Positions 1 to 11,116 of a stretch of DNA of 64,000 nt are shown here, piece after piece. Location: NCBI GenBank assembly GCA_948146395.1, contig OX411559.1:35482215-35546214 (forward strand), written 5' to 3'. A program made the translations under genes and the position numbers. The notes under the pieces were generated by a model that saw only the letters and a program-made list of their open reading frames with translations, was not told the DNA's origin and did no database searches. The DNA comes from Fragum whitleyi (lineage: Eukaryota > Mollusca > Bivalvia > Cardiida > Cardiidae). How positions within the stretch are numbered: position 1 is the first letter of the stretch; every line of letters starts with the position of its first letter.

Positions 1-840
1 AGCAATGATCTAAGTTGTTAACTACAAAATGTCTTGTCACAAGCAATGCACATGTGAAATATCAAAACTGTTTCACTTACATTCTAAAGTGTTTGGTCAA
101 TGTTAAACTGTTGGTGTTCAAATTAAGAAGGTTAAAAATGACCTTGACCTGAACTGATAGCTTCACTTTGGTTTTATCTCAAAGTTCTTGTCATAAGAAA
201 TACACCCATAAAATATAAAAGCTGTATGACTTGCCATTGTCAAGTAATGGCCTGTGTTAAAGTACTAATTTTACGCGTGTTTGACCTTGAAAATAGCATC
301 GACTTTGACTGATTACCTTGAAAATAATACCTACAGAAGTAATACACTCGTGAAATATCAAAACTGTATCATTTTGGAAATATGACATTTACCTTGACTT
401 ATAGCAATATATTGAAATATTGAATTTGGTTTCAACTAAAAGGTTTCGTCACAAGTATTACACAAGTGATATATTAAGGCTGTATCACTTAAAATATTGT
501 AAAGCAATGGCCACTGTTTAAATGTTTTCAATTAACACTAATTAGACCTTAAAAATGGCATTAACCTTATACGATGACCTTGAAGTTTGAACCTAAAGGA
601 AAGTCTTGTCCAAGCAATACACATGTGAAGTATGAAGGCTCTATCACTTACCTATCAAAAGCTATTGCCAATGTTAAAGTTTTGAGAGGACAAACGGACA
701 AACAGAAAACACACAGAGCAAAAATAATATGCCATTGATCTATTGATGCTTGGAGCATAAAGAGTGATACGCTAGGATACAATTATCGTAACTTCGCGTA
801 TTGATTAAATGTGGTGAGGCTTTAGTTTTACAGCACTATG
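1..840. repeat. Dispersed tandem-type repeat, copy in front of block A
   Basis: A degenerate tandem array with units of about 200 bp. Each unit carries phrases such as GTCTTGTCACAAGCAATACA, 'CACTTACCAT' and 'GACCTTGACCTTGA'. It ends in a purine-rich tail (ACAAACGGACAAACAGAAAA) and a segment that closes with GAGCATAAAGAG. The same sequence recurs at 20221-21085 with high similarity. No reading frame is maintained, so this is non-coding repeat. The tandem core with a fixed tail resembles the pearl/HINE type of bivalve element, but I see neither terminus because the window cuts the left side. Confidence 0.7.
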
Positions 841-1978
841 CAATCAACAGATACTCTCTCCATCTCTTAAATGTGAAATCAAAAGATGCTTTCTGTGAAT
901 ATTGGTTAAATTGTTGCCAGTAGTTATAGTAGCAATATATTTCAATGATTCACCATTTTTTATGGCCTGATCGAGATAAACCGAGAAAAATAGCCCCCCC
1001 CCCCACCTCTCCAACAAAATCTTGGACACGCCTGTGAAATTAGGTTTAATTCTCAATAGTCGTCTCTCAGAAGCTTCTTTCATTTTTTACCCTGTTAGAA
1101 AATTTTGTGGTGATTAGAGGAAAAACCTTTAGCAGTAGAACTTTCGCGATATGATGCTCAATATGGTTTAAAATATCACCTTCTGCTTGTAGACAGTCAA
1201 GATTACCCGAAAAACTGGTTAATAGTGTTACACTTTAAACAATTAAGCAGCCGTTAAGATATGTTTGTTACGCTGGTATTGAAATGTGTTGTATTGTGCG
1301 AATGAATCATGTAAGAATAAAGCATCGAAACAAGTAGTCACTAAATGTGAAAAGTAAGGAACATAGCAGGATAGGTGTTGACTTATACATTAACTACAGA
1401 ATGAAATGTACATTGAATATTTCAGTTCTAGGTATATACAGAACATGCGCAGATGAAACAAATGAATAAATAACATTATACAACATAACTCTCCTTCTGA
1501 AAAAATAATTAAATTTTTGATTAATATATTTCAACGTTTCCCTTCTTTTAAAGAAAAATAAATAAATAAAAAAAAGATAAAGAAAAAGAAAAAGAAATTT
1601 CACCAAAATTTAACGAAACTTTGAAGTGAGGTTTTCAATACTACTAACTAGGAAAAATGATGTTTATTAAGTGGAATCCTTTTAGCAATGATAATAAAGA
1701 TAAGAATATTTTTTCATTAAAAGCAAACTAAGCTATGTAACTATTAATCTTCACTTGTAAAAGGTTCTCTTTTAGAATACCAAGGTTAATTGCATGACCT
1801 TGTACTCACATTAACAAAGATACAAAAAGTTCCGCTAGACATCATGCTCTACCCTCAGTTTAAGTATTTGACCTGGTGATACTATATACTCGGCTTCATA
1901 GATATCAATGTAGTTCTCAATGAAAGTGCTTAATGGCATAACAAGGTATGTTTTGAAATTTCTTATATTTGTTTTTTT
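841..1978. other. No recognisable gene
   Basis: AT-rich sequence with short A and T runs and a poly-C tract near 995. Open frames here are short and have no recognisable motifs. This part has no counterpart in block B. Confidence 0.6.
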
Positions 1979-2748
1979 TAGCTCCACTGGCCGAAGGCCA
2001 GCGAGCCATTGTCATGGCGGTGTGTCCGTCGTGCGTGTGTCCGTCCGTCCGTCCGTGCGTAAACTTTTTCTTTAAACATCTTCTCTTCCCAAACCAATGG
2101 GCGGATTTTAATGAAACTTGGTAGAAATATTCCTTAGGTGGCACTCTTCTAAAATTGTGAAAGAAATTTTGATTGACCCCAAAATATGGGCGTGGCAGGG
2201 CATGGCATTTTTTCACTTTGAAAGCTTTAAAAATCTTCTCCTCCCAAACCATTGGGCCAATTTCAATTAAACTTGGCATGGATGTTCTTGGTGACCCTTT
2301 ACTTCAAATGTTCAAGAAATTTTGACTGGCCCATAAATATGGGCGTGGCAGGGTGGGGCTTATTTTGAGCCCGAAATCTTTGAACGACATTTCCTCCTGA
2401 ATCACTGGGCTGATTTCAATGAAACTTAACCAGAATGTTCCTTCCGTGACCCTTTTCAAAAATTGTTCGCGAAATTTTGACCGGCCCTTAAAAATTGGCA
2501 TTGCAGGGTGTGGCTTATTTTGAGCCCGAAATCTTTGAAATACATCTTCTAATGAACAAGTGGTCGATTTTAATGAAACTTGAGAATTTTGGTCTAGTGT
2601 GGGCCATACCCTGTTAATTATTATAAAATAGGTCTTAAGAGATTTTTAACTGTTGTTTTCATTCAAAGAAAGCTTCATTTTATGTAAGTCTAAAGATGTT
2701 AAAGCCAGTGGAGCGATACAGACCCTCTTCTTTTTTATCTAGATAATC
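1979..2748 (+). mobile_element. HINE/pearl-like rolling-circle element (GCTCCACTGG family)
   Basis: The left end is TAGCTCCACTGGCCGAAGGC, followed by a GTCCGTCC-rich tract and TAAACTTTTTCTTTAAA. The core has diverged units built around 'CCAAACCATTGGG...AATTTCAAT..AAACTTGG' and 'GGGCGTGGCAGGG'. The right side carries AAAGCCAGTGGAGCGATACA, an inverted match to the left end, and then a T-rich stretch ending in CTAG. Asymmetric subterminal inverted repeats, a tandem core and no target duplication fit Helentron-associated elements. No Rep/helicase frame is present, so it is non-autonomous. Confidence 0.7.
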
Positions 2749-2999
2749 AATAATAATGGTATTTGTTGTATCTTTTAGCATACTGAAATGGACCTACACT
2801 CAACTATCGGTGGATAAGCGAAAGTCCATTGGTTTAAAAATGATTGTTTTTCTCACGTAAAAGGTTGTTACCATAAAATAAGAAGGAATCCAGACTAAAA
2901 AGTGTCATAAATCTTTCAAAACATTAAGCGATTATCTGCATCGGAAGCCTACACCAATTGCTTAATGCTTTTATCGATTATTCAACCTATCACTAATAC

Positions 3000-4260
3000 T
3001 TGGTATTTAGTCACGTCTTCCGTTTGACGTTCATGACCCTCATTCTTTTTTTAAAAGAATTGCTACTTCGTGCATCAACAATTCAATCGTCCAAGGAATT
3101 CCTCGGCCTAATCAGTATGCTTTTACACGATCAACTTTGTTTCTTCTGTTTTCCAGTCTCCAAAAACAGACGGAAAGGACGTAAGGCTATACGACGACAT
3201 TTTGTGGCGGATCTTTGACTCTCTTTAAATGGCGTTTTCAAACTACCTCGTGTACTTGCGAACTAATTCTCGTAAAATTGTCGATTTCTATCTTTGGGTA
3301 TATTGTTAAAGCAGCGCTTTATCATCCCCTTTCTTTGGTTTGCTTTTAGGTTATACCAAGAATGTGCTTTCGGTGCAAAAGGTCTTTTGAAACGATAACA
3401 CTAAGAACCGTCTGTCACGTACTTCTTCCAGGATGGAACCACTCATAGTGTAAAGAAATTGATGGATGCTCTTATCTTCAAAACCGCACACTGAGAAGTA
3501 TTGAAGTTCAAAAGCCTTGGTTTAGACCAAGCTGAAAGGGCCTTAATTTCATCCTACGAAACCTGACTGTTGTCCTCAGTTAAATTTGTTGGTAAAGTTG
3601 TATATCATCGGCGAAAACTTTGTCAGTAGAAAATACTGAAGATATCCTCGGTCATTTTCAAACAGTAAAAATAGTACGTGTCTTAATATATAGCCGTGTG
3701 GTACACCACTCTTTTCTTTTGTCTAGGAAATATGACAATTTCTCAGCCGTGGCTATCCTCCGCTTCTATTATGGAAGAATGAATCGTACCAGGGTTTATA
3801 TGGCCATTCATACCGTATTAGGATAAATTATAGAAGAGACGCCAATTTGCCAAAGAATCAAACGCCTTTGAAAAGTCCAAGTACATTATTTCGGTTCATT
3901 TTTTTCACCAAAGGGTAATGCCAAGTCATTTAGAGACTGTAATAATTGTGTCACACAAGAACAACTACTTTGGAAACCATGTTGTTCACAGGATGGAAGT
4001 TTTTTGGACAAAAGATATGATATCTGGTCCATCAAAATTGAATTATTACATTGTTTTCCGGAACCTTTCGATGTTAATATTTCCATCTTTCCAATACCGG
4101 TGGATTTCACCAGTATACAAAAATTTGCCAAAAAATTGTCCAAAGGCATAGTATTGTAGAAATTCTCTTAAATACATTCGCAGGAATAGTGCCCTTACCA
4201 AATATGTTGATGTACTGTTACTTGTCGATTTTCTTAAAAAGTGTGTTTGGCGACATATGG
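3000..4260 (-). pseudogene. Degenerate non-LTR retrotransposon reverse transcriptase fragment
   Basis: Read on the minus strand through several frameshifts and stops, the segment shows reverse transcriptase landmarks in order: a TGEI..-WKDGNI segment near 4090, the SCVTQLL stretch near 3945, LDFSKAFDS near 3870, and the catalytic FADD at 3604-3615 followed by IQLYQQ. Then comes 'LSAW' with a K-rich thumb-like part. This order matches reverse transcriptases of the Jockey/CR1-like groups. No single frame stays open for more than about 90 codons. Block B has the same sequence only up to the position matching 3716, so B lacks the FADD part. Confidence 0.72.
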
Positions 4261-4277
4261 GTCAATTTAATATAAGT

Positions 4278-5345
4278 TTACAAATGGGGATAATTAATTG
4301 GTAAATCACTGATCAGTGGTTGTTTCCTAGCTTTTGAAACCAGAACTAAATGAGGTGAAAATTGCTTATTTGTCGCTAGTAAGGTAGACCTAAACGGTCG
4401 ATTCAGCAATAACTGTGCAGGATACCAACCAATTTTGAAGGTTGTATTTCTGTATTCAAGTAACGGCAAGAGCTCTATTATCATCGTTTTCTTTTTGTAA
4501 AATACTTTTTGAAATTTTGACACAAGCTTCACTAAAACCGTTCGACCAAGATGTCTCATGGGTAACATTGCAGTCCCTTAAGAAATTGTAGAATTTAAAC
4601 TGCGCTCATAAAATATGACCCGTCATCAGTCTTAAATCTCTCACAAATATCGAAGCGACATTTTTGGTATATGTCACAGATGAACGTGCAGTTCTTCATA
4701 GTGACTGAAATACTAATGGTAGTGAGAAGTAGGTTAACTTCTAACTATCTGATGTAAGAATCTACGAATATCGAAAATTCTTGACCATCATATGTGAAAA
4801 ATTCACACGAATTTTGTTGTTGTTGTTGTTGTTTTTTAATGTTGTAGAGGTTTGTCGTTGGATTAAGTGGTTCTTTAGTGTTTTTTTTGCTCTTTATATC
4901 GCAAATATCAAAACTCTCATCATATCCTGAAAGTGTCTGTGTCATTGAGGGCCAAAACATAATGCCATGTGTGCGTCCGGATGTCTTATTACTTCCTAAA
5001 TGATATGCACTGCTGATAACATTCCTTGACGCCTACTTTCGGGAACAATTAATTTCTGTCTTTTGAATAGAGTGCTTTTTCGTCTGTTGTTCCTGTATTC
5101 TAATACGGACATTTTACATTCCTTTCTAGACGTTGGCCAAACCTTTTAAAATGGCATTTCGCAAAATTTGCATCTAATTGTCGTCTTTTGACGCATATTT
5201 GAGTGGCTAAATTTTCTTGTCATTGATTGGCAAATTGTTTCACACTGTATGAATATACCAATCAAGTCCGATAAGTCTAATTTACTTAATATCGACTTAG
5301 GGCGTCAACAATGGAATGGGAACTTTTTACCCTTAAAATATAAAT
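4278..5345 (-). pseudogene. Degenerate Gypsy-type pol remnant (RNase H end and integrase), block A
   Basis: Minus-strand frames contain, from 5' to 3': a VKSSHSIVDALSR segment (5300-5345) like the end of a Gypsy RNase H domain; an FWPSM.....CDIC stretch with the KEPLNP and FTYDGQEFSIFVDSY phrases (4745-4960), matching the zinc-binding and core entry of Gypsy integrases; and LLEYRNTTFKIGW.PAQLLLNR (4278-4568), the typical end of the integrase core. Frameshifts and stops break it, and a CAA repeat at about 4812-4835 gives a poly-Q artefact. No LTRs were found next to it. It is a dead fragment. Confidence 0.75.
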
Positions 5346-5734
5346 CTCAATATCATTTTCTTGTATCCCATTAAACGAAAGGACTCACAAATAGAAGTGA
5401 CATCTTCCAGTTCTTCAAATATCTGATCAACCTTACAGTTGAAGATGTCTTCCGGTTATCGGATGCCATCAGGGAACCTTAGGTATCTACTTTTCCGTTA
5501 AAATACATAAAGAGAAAGCCAATGGATTTTAGAAAGGATATAAAATATAATTTCGATAGTTTCATACGATTGGACCCCATTTAATTCCATTCTCATTTAA
5601 TTTCATTCCAAATGTATTCCAAATTCATTCACTGCGTCAATTTAACGATTTTTTTAACTGTAGTTCTATTATTCTATCCTTGTATGCGTCAACTGACACA
5701 AATGCAGGACTAGGTGAATTGCGCCCCTCTACAC

Positions 5735-5996
5735 ACATATGTGACCCGTCACGCGAAAAGGGGTCATCCTGGTAGTGCGTAACGTGTCGACCCTTGTCAG
5801 ACTGCGCAGACTGACTGGGGTCGAAACTTTTCGCACTTGAGTAATTTTCTGAATCTAGAATAATAAATCAACCTTTCTGTGAAAGAATTTTTGAAATGCG
5901 ACCTCTGACTGGCCTGTTCTAGAACTCTTCTCTTTTTCAAAATTTATTTTACGAACTTCCCAGATGGTCTTTTTTCGCGTGACGTGTCACATATGT
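5735..5996. mobile_element. MITE with GTGACCCGTCACGCGAAAA termini, block A copy 1
   Basis: Starts CATATGTGACCCGTCACGCG and ends with the inverted form (CGCGTGACGTGTCACATATG), giving terminal inverted repeats of about 24 bp. The interior holds CAGACTGCGCAGACTGACT and GGGTCGAAACTTTTCGCA. Length is about 260 bp with no coding capacity. Copies at 28587-28850, 11103-12955 (interrupted) and 32499-32770 share termini and interior. The superfamily is not decided from sequence alone. Confidence 0.75.
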
Positions 5997-6029
5997 AAAG
6001 TGATATGTAATATTTTTTCTTAGATAAGT

Positions 6030-7559
6030 AATAGTTATAGTTCATTTCTGACAATTTACGCGATATAACCTAAGCGGAGCGTTAGCGGAGCGCAAGGTTA
6101 TACGCGTAAATTATCAGAATATGAACTATAACTGTTTTACCGATCGACTTATTTTTTCGTCAAATAGCGCGAGGTTAAATGAGCTGCGCGTCAATCAATG
6201 ATGTCAGTCATTTTTGTTGCGTCATACATTATTCAATCAAATCGAGGTAAACAAAAAGTGGGAGGAGCGAATTTAATTTCCACTGGGTTTCTGTAATTAT
6301 TTTGTCATTTGGCGAGACATAATCAGTTGAGAACGTTCGGTGAACACAACCACTTTTATTGCTGCAAAAGGGTTTTGCATTCTTTTTAGTTAGTTTTTTG
6401 CGGATATAATTCCTCCCTTTTTTGGATTTTATATAGCATATTCAGCCACGCAGTGGTAGCGAGCCGGACTATCATTCAAAAGGTCCCGGGTTCGATTCCG
6501 ACGGCGATACTAATCCTTTCCGACTAGTCGCTCCCACCTATGGATCGATAATCTTAGACCTACGTGGGATATCAGCTGGAGGCTAGGAAAGGAATAGTAG
6601 TATTGGTTTAGGAAATACCAATAATTCGTTGTTGGGTGTTCCAGCCGCAGAGATATAACTTATAAAGATTTTTAAAAGCGGTGTTAAACCCCATAAAAAA
6701 CAAAACATGCATATTCATTATCAATAATAAATTGTTTGTAACAAGACGTAACTAAATAACCCATAATGTATTGAAAAGCTGTAGTTACCAAGATTTGGTT
6801 CCCCACGCATACGTCGCAGTTATACGGATCATGTTTGCTTTCGATATTGGTCAGCTTTCATAGGCCTTACATGCTTTTGAATCAATTTCTTTCTGCAAAT
6901 ATTTGTATACCTAGAATCCTTGGAGTAGAGCTAGGCTTTTTATATTTTTTCTACAATTAATTTGCATACATGTGCCTTTCATAGGAACATTTGATTGCAT
7001 TTTGTTAAGATTGGGAAACAACTAAATTAGAATTTCGTTTAAAAGATCCAGCGTATTCATGTTTAAAAAGGAAGTGACATTTTATATCGTTTCTACCCTG
7101 TCGTCTTTTCTTTTTTATGTCAATGTGAAAATGTTGAGTACAGTAAGGTTTGGTTCGAGCAAACTCGTCGGTGTCATTCTGCTGTATACCATGTAGATTA
7201 ATATTTTATTTTCATAATCATTGATTTATCAGCTTAATCTTCCCTTGATTGACATACAGACAAATTATTTAACAATATTAGGCCTACATCCTTTTATCGA
7301 GTAATTTTGTATAAGCATAATTAAAAAAAAAAACATTCATTTTTTTTATAAATACTCGATTACAAGTTAAGGGTCTTTCGGTACATTTTATCAGACAAGA
7401 TTATGACGTCACTGTCTGGTTTTGAATGTAGTCCCCGCCCTTTATGACCTAAAGTCACGTAGCTCACTTATTCGAGCAGATCGTCAGTTTACGGGATATA
7501 TTTTTTGAATTTCAAACGAAATAGCGGCCTTTCATTGGAAGAAAAAATAGGGCGATCGG
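6030..7559. mobile_element. Insertion present in block A only, flanked by TAAGT
   Basis: Block B reads straight through the empty site near 28880 (GATAAGTCTACATAAAAT), while block A has 1,530 bp between two TAAGT copies (6025-6029 and 7560-7564). Inside is a near-perfect fold-back (6032-6133) with arms around AGCGGAGCG. Then comes a long element bounded by CCGATCG at 6140 and CGATCGG at 7553-7559, whose inverted ends stay similar for about 20-30 bp (TTATTTTTTCGTC against CTATTTTTTCTTC). A SINE lies inside at about 6446-6705. No transposase frame is visible. Confidence 0.7.
6446..6705 (+). mobile_element. tRNA-derived SINE, degenerate
   Basis: The tRNA-like head has a weak A box (CGCAGTGGTAGCGAG) and a clear B box (GGTTCGATTCC). 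The body shared with four other copies in the window follows, with the phrases GATCGATAATCTTAGACCTA, 'CAGCTGGAGGCTAGGAAAGGA' and 'GGTGTTCCAGCCG', and an end like 'AAAGCGGTGTTAAACCCC'. It lies inside the block-A-specific 1.53-kb insertion. Confidence 0.8.
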
Positions 7560-7564
7560 TAAGT

Positions 7565-8759
7565 CTACATAAAATTTGAATCTGAATCAGTCATGGCATT
7601 CCTACCCGGAATCTTCATATAAATATACTGCATTCTACTATCTAATACTGGATTCTTAACTAAAAAGTTGCATTTACCGGTCCTAAGGTTTGGCATATTC
7701 AATATTTTGTTACTTTAGTTTTCTTTAAAAATAACTAAAAACATATAATCAAACATTTAACCTCGTGTGTGTTTATTCAAAACGAGAAATTAAATCGAAT
7801 TATTCATCCAATTAAGGCTTGAGTAAAATTTCAGTAAAGAATACTAAAATTTATCCATGAAGTTAATAATATTCGAAATAGTGCTTTAGCTACGTGTTAA
7901 ATTTTAAAATGCAACAGTCTGCCCTATCATTCAGTTACGACTGATTTGACTTGTATTCGTTGCTCTTTTCAAGTGTTTGCAATCAATTAGAACGCAACCA
8001 CTTGGGAAGAACGCGAAGTGTAGAACCTTATGTGACTATAAAAATTGCGTTGTCTGACATAAATGTGACCATGGCACCACAAGCGTCCATCTGAAAGCTA
8101 AGAAGGTTGAAAATTAAAAAAAAAAAGAATACATAGGTTCTAGAAGAGGTCAAGCGGAGGTCACATCACAAAGATTTTTATACAGGAATATACTAGGGTC
8201 ATTATCGATTTAGAAAATCAGCCGAGGGTAAAAATATTCGAACCTTGTCAGACTGTGCGGATTTCACGCTCAACACTTTTGGCACATCAAAGATGGTAGC
8301 TTTTTGCATTGAGGGTCACAAATTGTAACTGCACTTTTGCTATTTTTTCTTGAAATTAATTAAATAATTAGATAACATAATGGAGCTTGTATTGACCTGA
8401 TATCACCTGTTCGATAACAGGCAGTGTTTTTAGAAGCAATTTTGCATATTCATGATCTTAAACAGAAGATAAAAAAAGAATAATATAATTATGATGTTTT
8501 GCCCTTATATGGCTGCGGCTTTATAAAATACAACAATTACAAAAAAGCAATTATTAAAAAGTGAAATAAAGTCATAACGTCAATGTCACAATGGGCTGCC
8601 AACATCAAAGACCCTGGCAAGCCCAAAAGCCACAACTGGGGCAACAAATCAAACAAGAATTTTGATTAGTCCTAAATTAGGTGATATTTATACTCTTGGT
8701 GAGATAGCATTTATTTTTAAGTGCTGCCATTTAGGCAGATTTTTTCCTGGATAGAGATT
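7565..8759. other. Non-coding sequence shared with block B, with a degenerate GTGAC-type repeat
   Basis: Aligns with about 28885-30045 in block B. No gene is seen. About 8061-8330 resembles the GTGAC MITE family in a diverged form (TGTGACC at the left, the CTTGTCAGACTGTGC phrase inside, 'GGGTCACA' at the right). Confidence 0.55.
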
Positions 8760-10205
8760 ATTTAGTTATAAATTATCTGTTTGGTCACTGGATTCAGAGG
8801 TAGCATCAAATAACTCTCGCTACAGTAGGGAATTGTATCACATAATCGGCGATGGATTTGGAAGTGGCATCACATAATGGTCGATGGGAGTGGTATCACA
8901 TACAGTAATCTCTCGGTAGTTCTCACGCCGGTAGTTCGTAGGTATGTGTTCGTTCGTATACTTTCTTTGATCCTATTTTTTTCTCTTCTTTATCTATGTA
9001 AGAAAATCTCCGTGCAATGCGCACTTGGGTCGGTCGTAGTTCGTAGCCCGTGCCAAGTCCCGAGAGACGGTTTATAACACAAATTCTAATGTTAAGTTCG
9101 TAGGGGATGAAGTGTGGTTCAATAATTGCCTACTGTGTCACAATTGGACATTTACCTGGATTTTCACTACTGTCGATTGGTAGGCTACTGATCGATTGTT
9201 ATTATTCATCCTTATTTAGAGGCCTTGTATGATTTGTAAATTAAGCCTATTAAAGAATTCAATCAGCAACCGAAAAACGAATTTCATCTAACGACCTTAT
9301 ACCGGTCTCGTATAAATGAATGTATAAATGTGCAAATCTTCGTAGGCTTGATTGTCAACATGTCGTCCACAAAGAAACGTTGTACTGCCGAGACTTTTTC
9401 ATCCACTAAAGGAGTACTCATAGTGATTTGATCCAAAGGGAAATCACTGTAATGGAGTTATAAACTGATATGTAAATAATTGAATAAGTATTATGTTATT
9501 TTGGTTTAGAATATGGACTAAACAAAGATTGGCATTGTTCAAGTGGTAATTTATCTTGATTGCCCTATACAAATGGTCATATCCGAAATTGATTCAAAAT
9601 AAATGCGTATAAATTTAAAATCAAGCCATGAATGAGGGTACCGAAAGACCAAGTCCGAGTCCGATTCATCAAGTTGAGTCTAGTTGGTTCGCACTAAGTT
9701 GAGCTCGTATAAACTGTCCCGGTCCCTTGAGATACGAACTACCGAGAGTTTAATGCTCGGCGCTGCAGTTGGGATAAGTATCACATGAACTTGCTGAGTT
9801 GGTTATTGTATCACAAAGTTGTCGCTAAAGTTGGGAATGGTATTACATATTTTTCGCTTGAGCTGCGATTGGTATCACATTTTCGTCGATGGAGTTTGGC
9901 GTGGTATCATAAAGTGGTCGTTGGAACTTGGAGTGTCATTACATATGGTCGCTGTAGTTGTTATTGGTATCAAATGGGCCTCTGCAATAATCGCTGGGGT
10001 TGGGAGTGATGTAAGATATAGTGTTCGCTAGAGTTTGGAGTGGTTTTACATAGTGATGGCTGGTATTAAATAGTAGTCGCTTGAGTTGAGAGCGGTATCA
10101 CATAATGGTGACTGAAGTTTAAAGTGGTATCACATAGGTCTAGCTGGAGTTGGGAGTTGTATCACATAGCTGTCGCTGGAGTTGGAAGTGGTATCACATA
10201 GTTAC
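8760..10205 (+). repeat. ~32-bp minisatellite, block A, split by a Tigger-like remnant
   Basis: Imperfect units close to 'GTCGCTGGAGTTGGGAGTGG' plus 'TATCACATAGTG' repeat on both sides of the 8903-9755 insertion. Sequence quality rises toward 10200. The array has no stable frame. It matches 30050-31520 in block B, including the position of the insertion, so both the array and the insertion predate the duplication. Confidence 0.8.
8903..9755 (+). mobile_element. Tigger/pogo-like DNA transposon remnant, block A
   Basis: The left end CAGTAATCTCTCGGTAGTTC is inverted at the right as GAACTACCGAGAGTTTAATG. At 9360 an ATG opens a 23-codon frame starting MSSTKKRCTAETFSSTKG, like the N-terminus of Tigger/jerky-type transposases, and then stops. 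The rest of a transposase (CENPB-type HTH and DDE domain) is absent at 853 bp. This is a deletion derivative. The assignment rests on termini and the short N-terminal match, so it is moderate. Confidence 0.55.
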
Positions 10206-11107
10206 AGAGGTCGGTATTACAGTTATAGTGCAAAACACCATTCTTATATCGAAGGCTAGTTGGTTTATTTCTTTTAATATTGCATCGATGAAACGAACCA
10301 CCTGAAACATATATAAATTACGTTAATAATCTACCCTTTCCATCAAAATTGCTTTTTGATTTTTGGTAGCTTGGCGTATTTATTGACACATTAATCAATC
10401 TGTCTTATGTTTTTCAACGACTTGTAGATAGAAGATGCTGTAGGCTACGATTACAATGCACATTATTTAGACTAATTTAAGTCGTCACTGTCTACCAAAG
10501 ACTTTATTAGTTATACGGTTTCTTGCCGGGGTATATGACGATTTATTCCCGGCTGGAAAAAATGATGTCACCCGAGCCGTAGGCTTCAAAGTTTTAGGGC
10601 TAAATATCTGTCTTTTGCCTATTTAAGGCGTTGGTATAAACCAGTTTCTTTTAATCCACCAATATCCCTTATTTCGCCCCGAAGAAAAGTAAACATGTAC
10701 AAAGTGACGTCATATATAGTTGTGACATCACACTACTACACTCTGCGCTGTTGTGATATGAAAGCGTTTGTTGCCTGAACCTGCGAGAAACTTGGCACTT
10801 TAAATGGACAGATTTGTGAAAGTTTAAGGTATTTATTGACATCTTTATCATTTTTTATATGCACATTATTAACTGACATGCTTTTCAACTGTATCCTAGC
10901 GTGTATATTCGGGTCATTTTATCAGCGAAGCGAGAAAATTATAGCTGCTACTACCGTTTCGATTTTTTGTCTTTGTTCACGGCGAGGCGCCTTAAGGAAA
11001 CATTAGAAGTTATACCGGAGCGGCCGTAGATATCATTGTTTGTCAGGTCAGCATAAACCAATGAAAATGCTAGAATTCTCTTTGCAGTATAATAAATGTA
11101 TATGTGA
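10206..11107. other. Non-coding sequence shared with block B; half of a palindromic MITE
   Basis: Aligns with about 31521-32498. At 10513-10584 it carries only the left half of the palindrome that is complete in block B at 31830-31965 (TACGGTTTCTTGCCGGGGTA to CCCGAGCCG). No gene is visible. Confidence 0.6.
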
Positions 11108-11116
11108 CCCATCACG

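Noticed and set aside
844..1083. 79-codon minus-strand frame
   Set aside because: No motif, no splice context, and it includes a poly-C tract that gives a Gly run; not present in block B.
4800..4835. Poly-glutamine stretch in a minus-strand frame
   Set aside because: It is a short TTG repeat inside a dead Gypsy integrase and is absent from block B.
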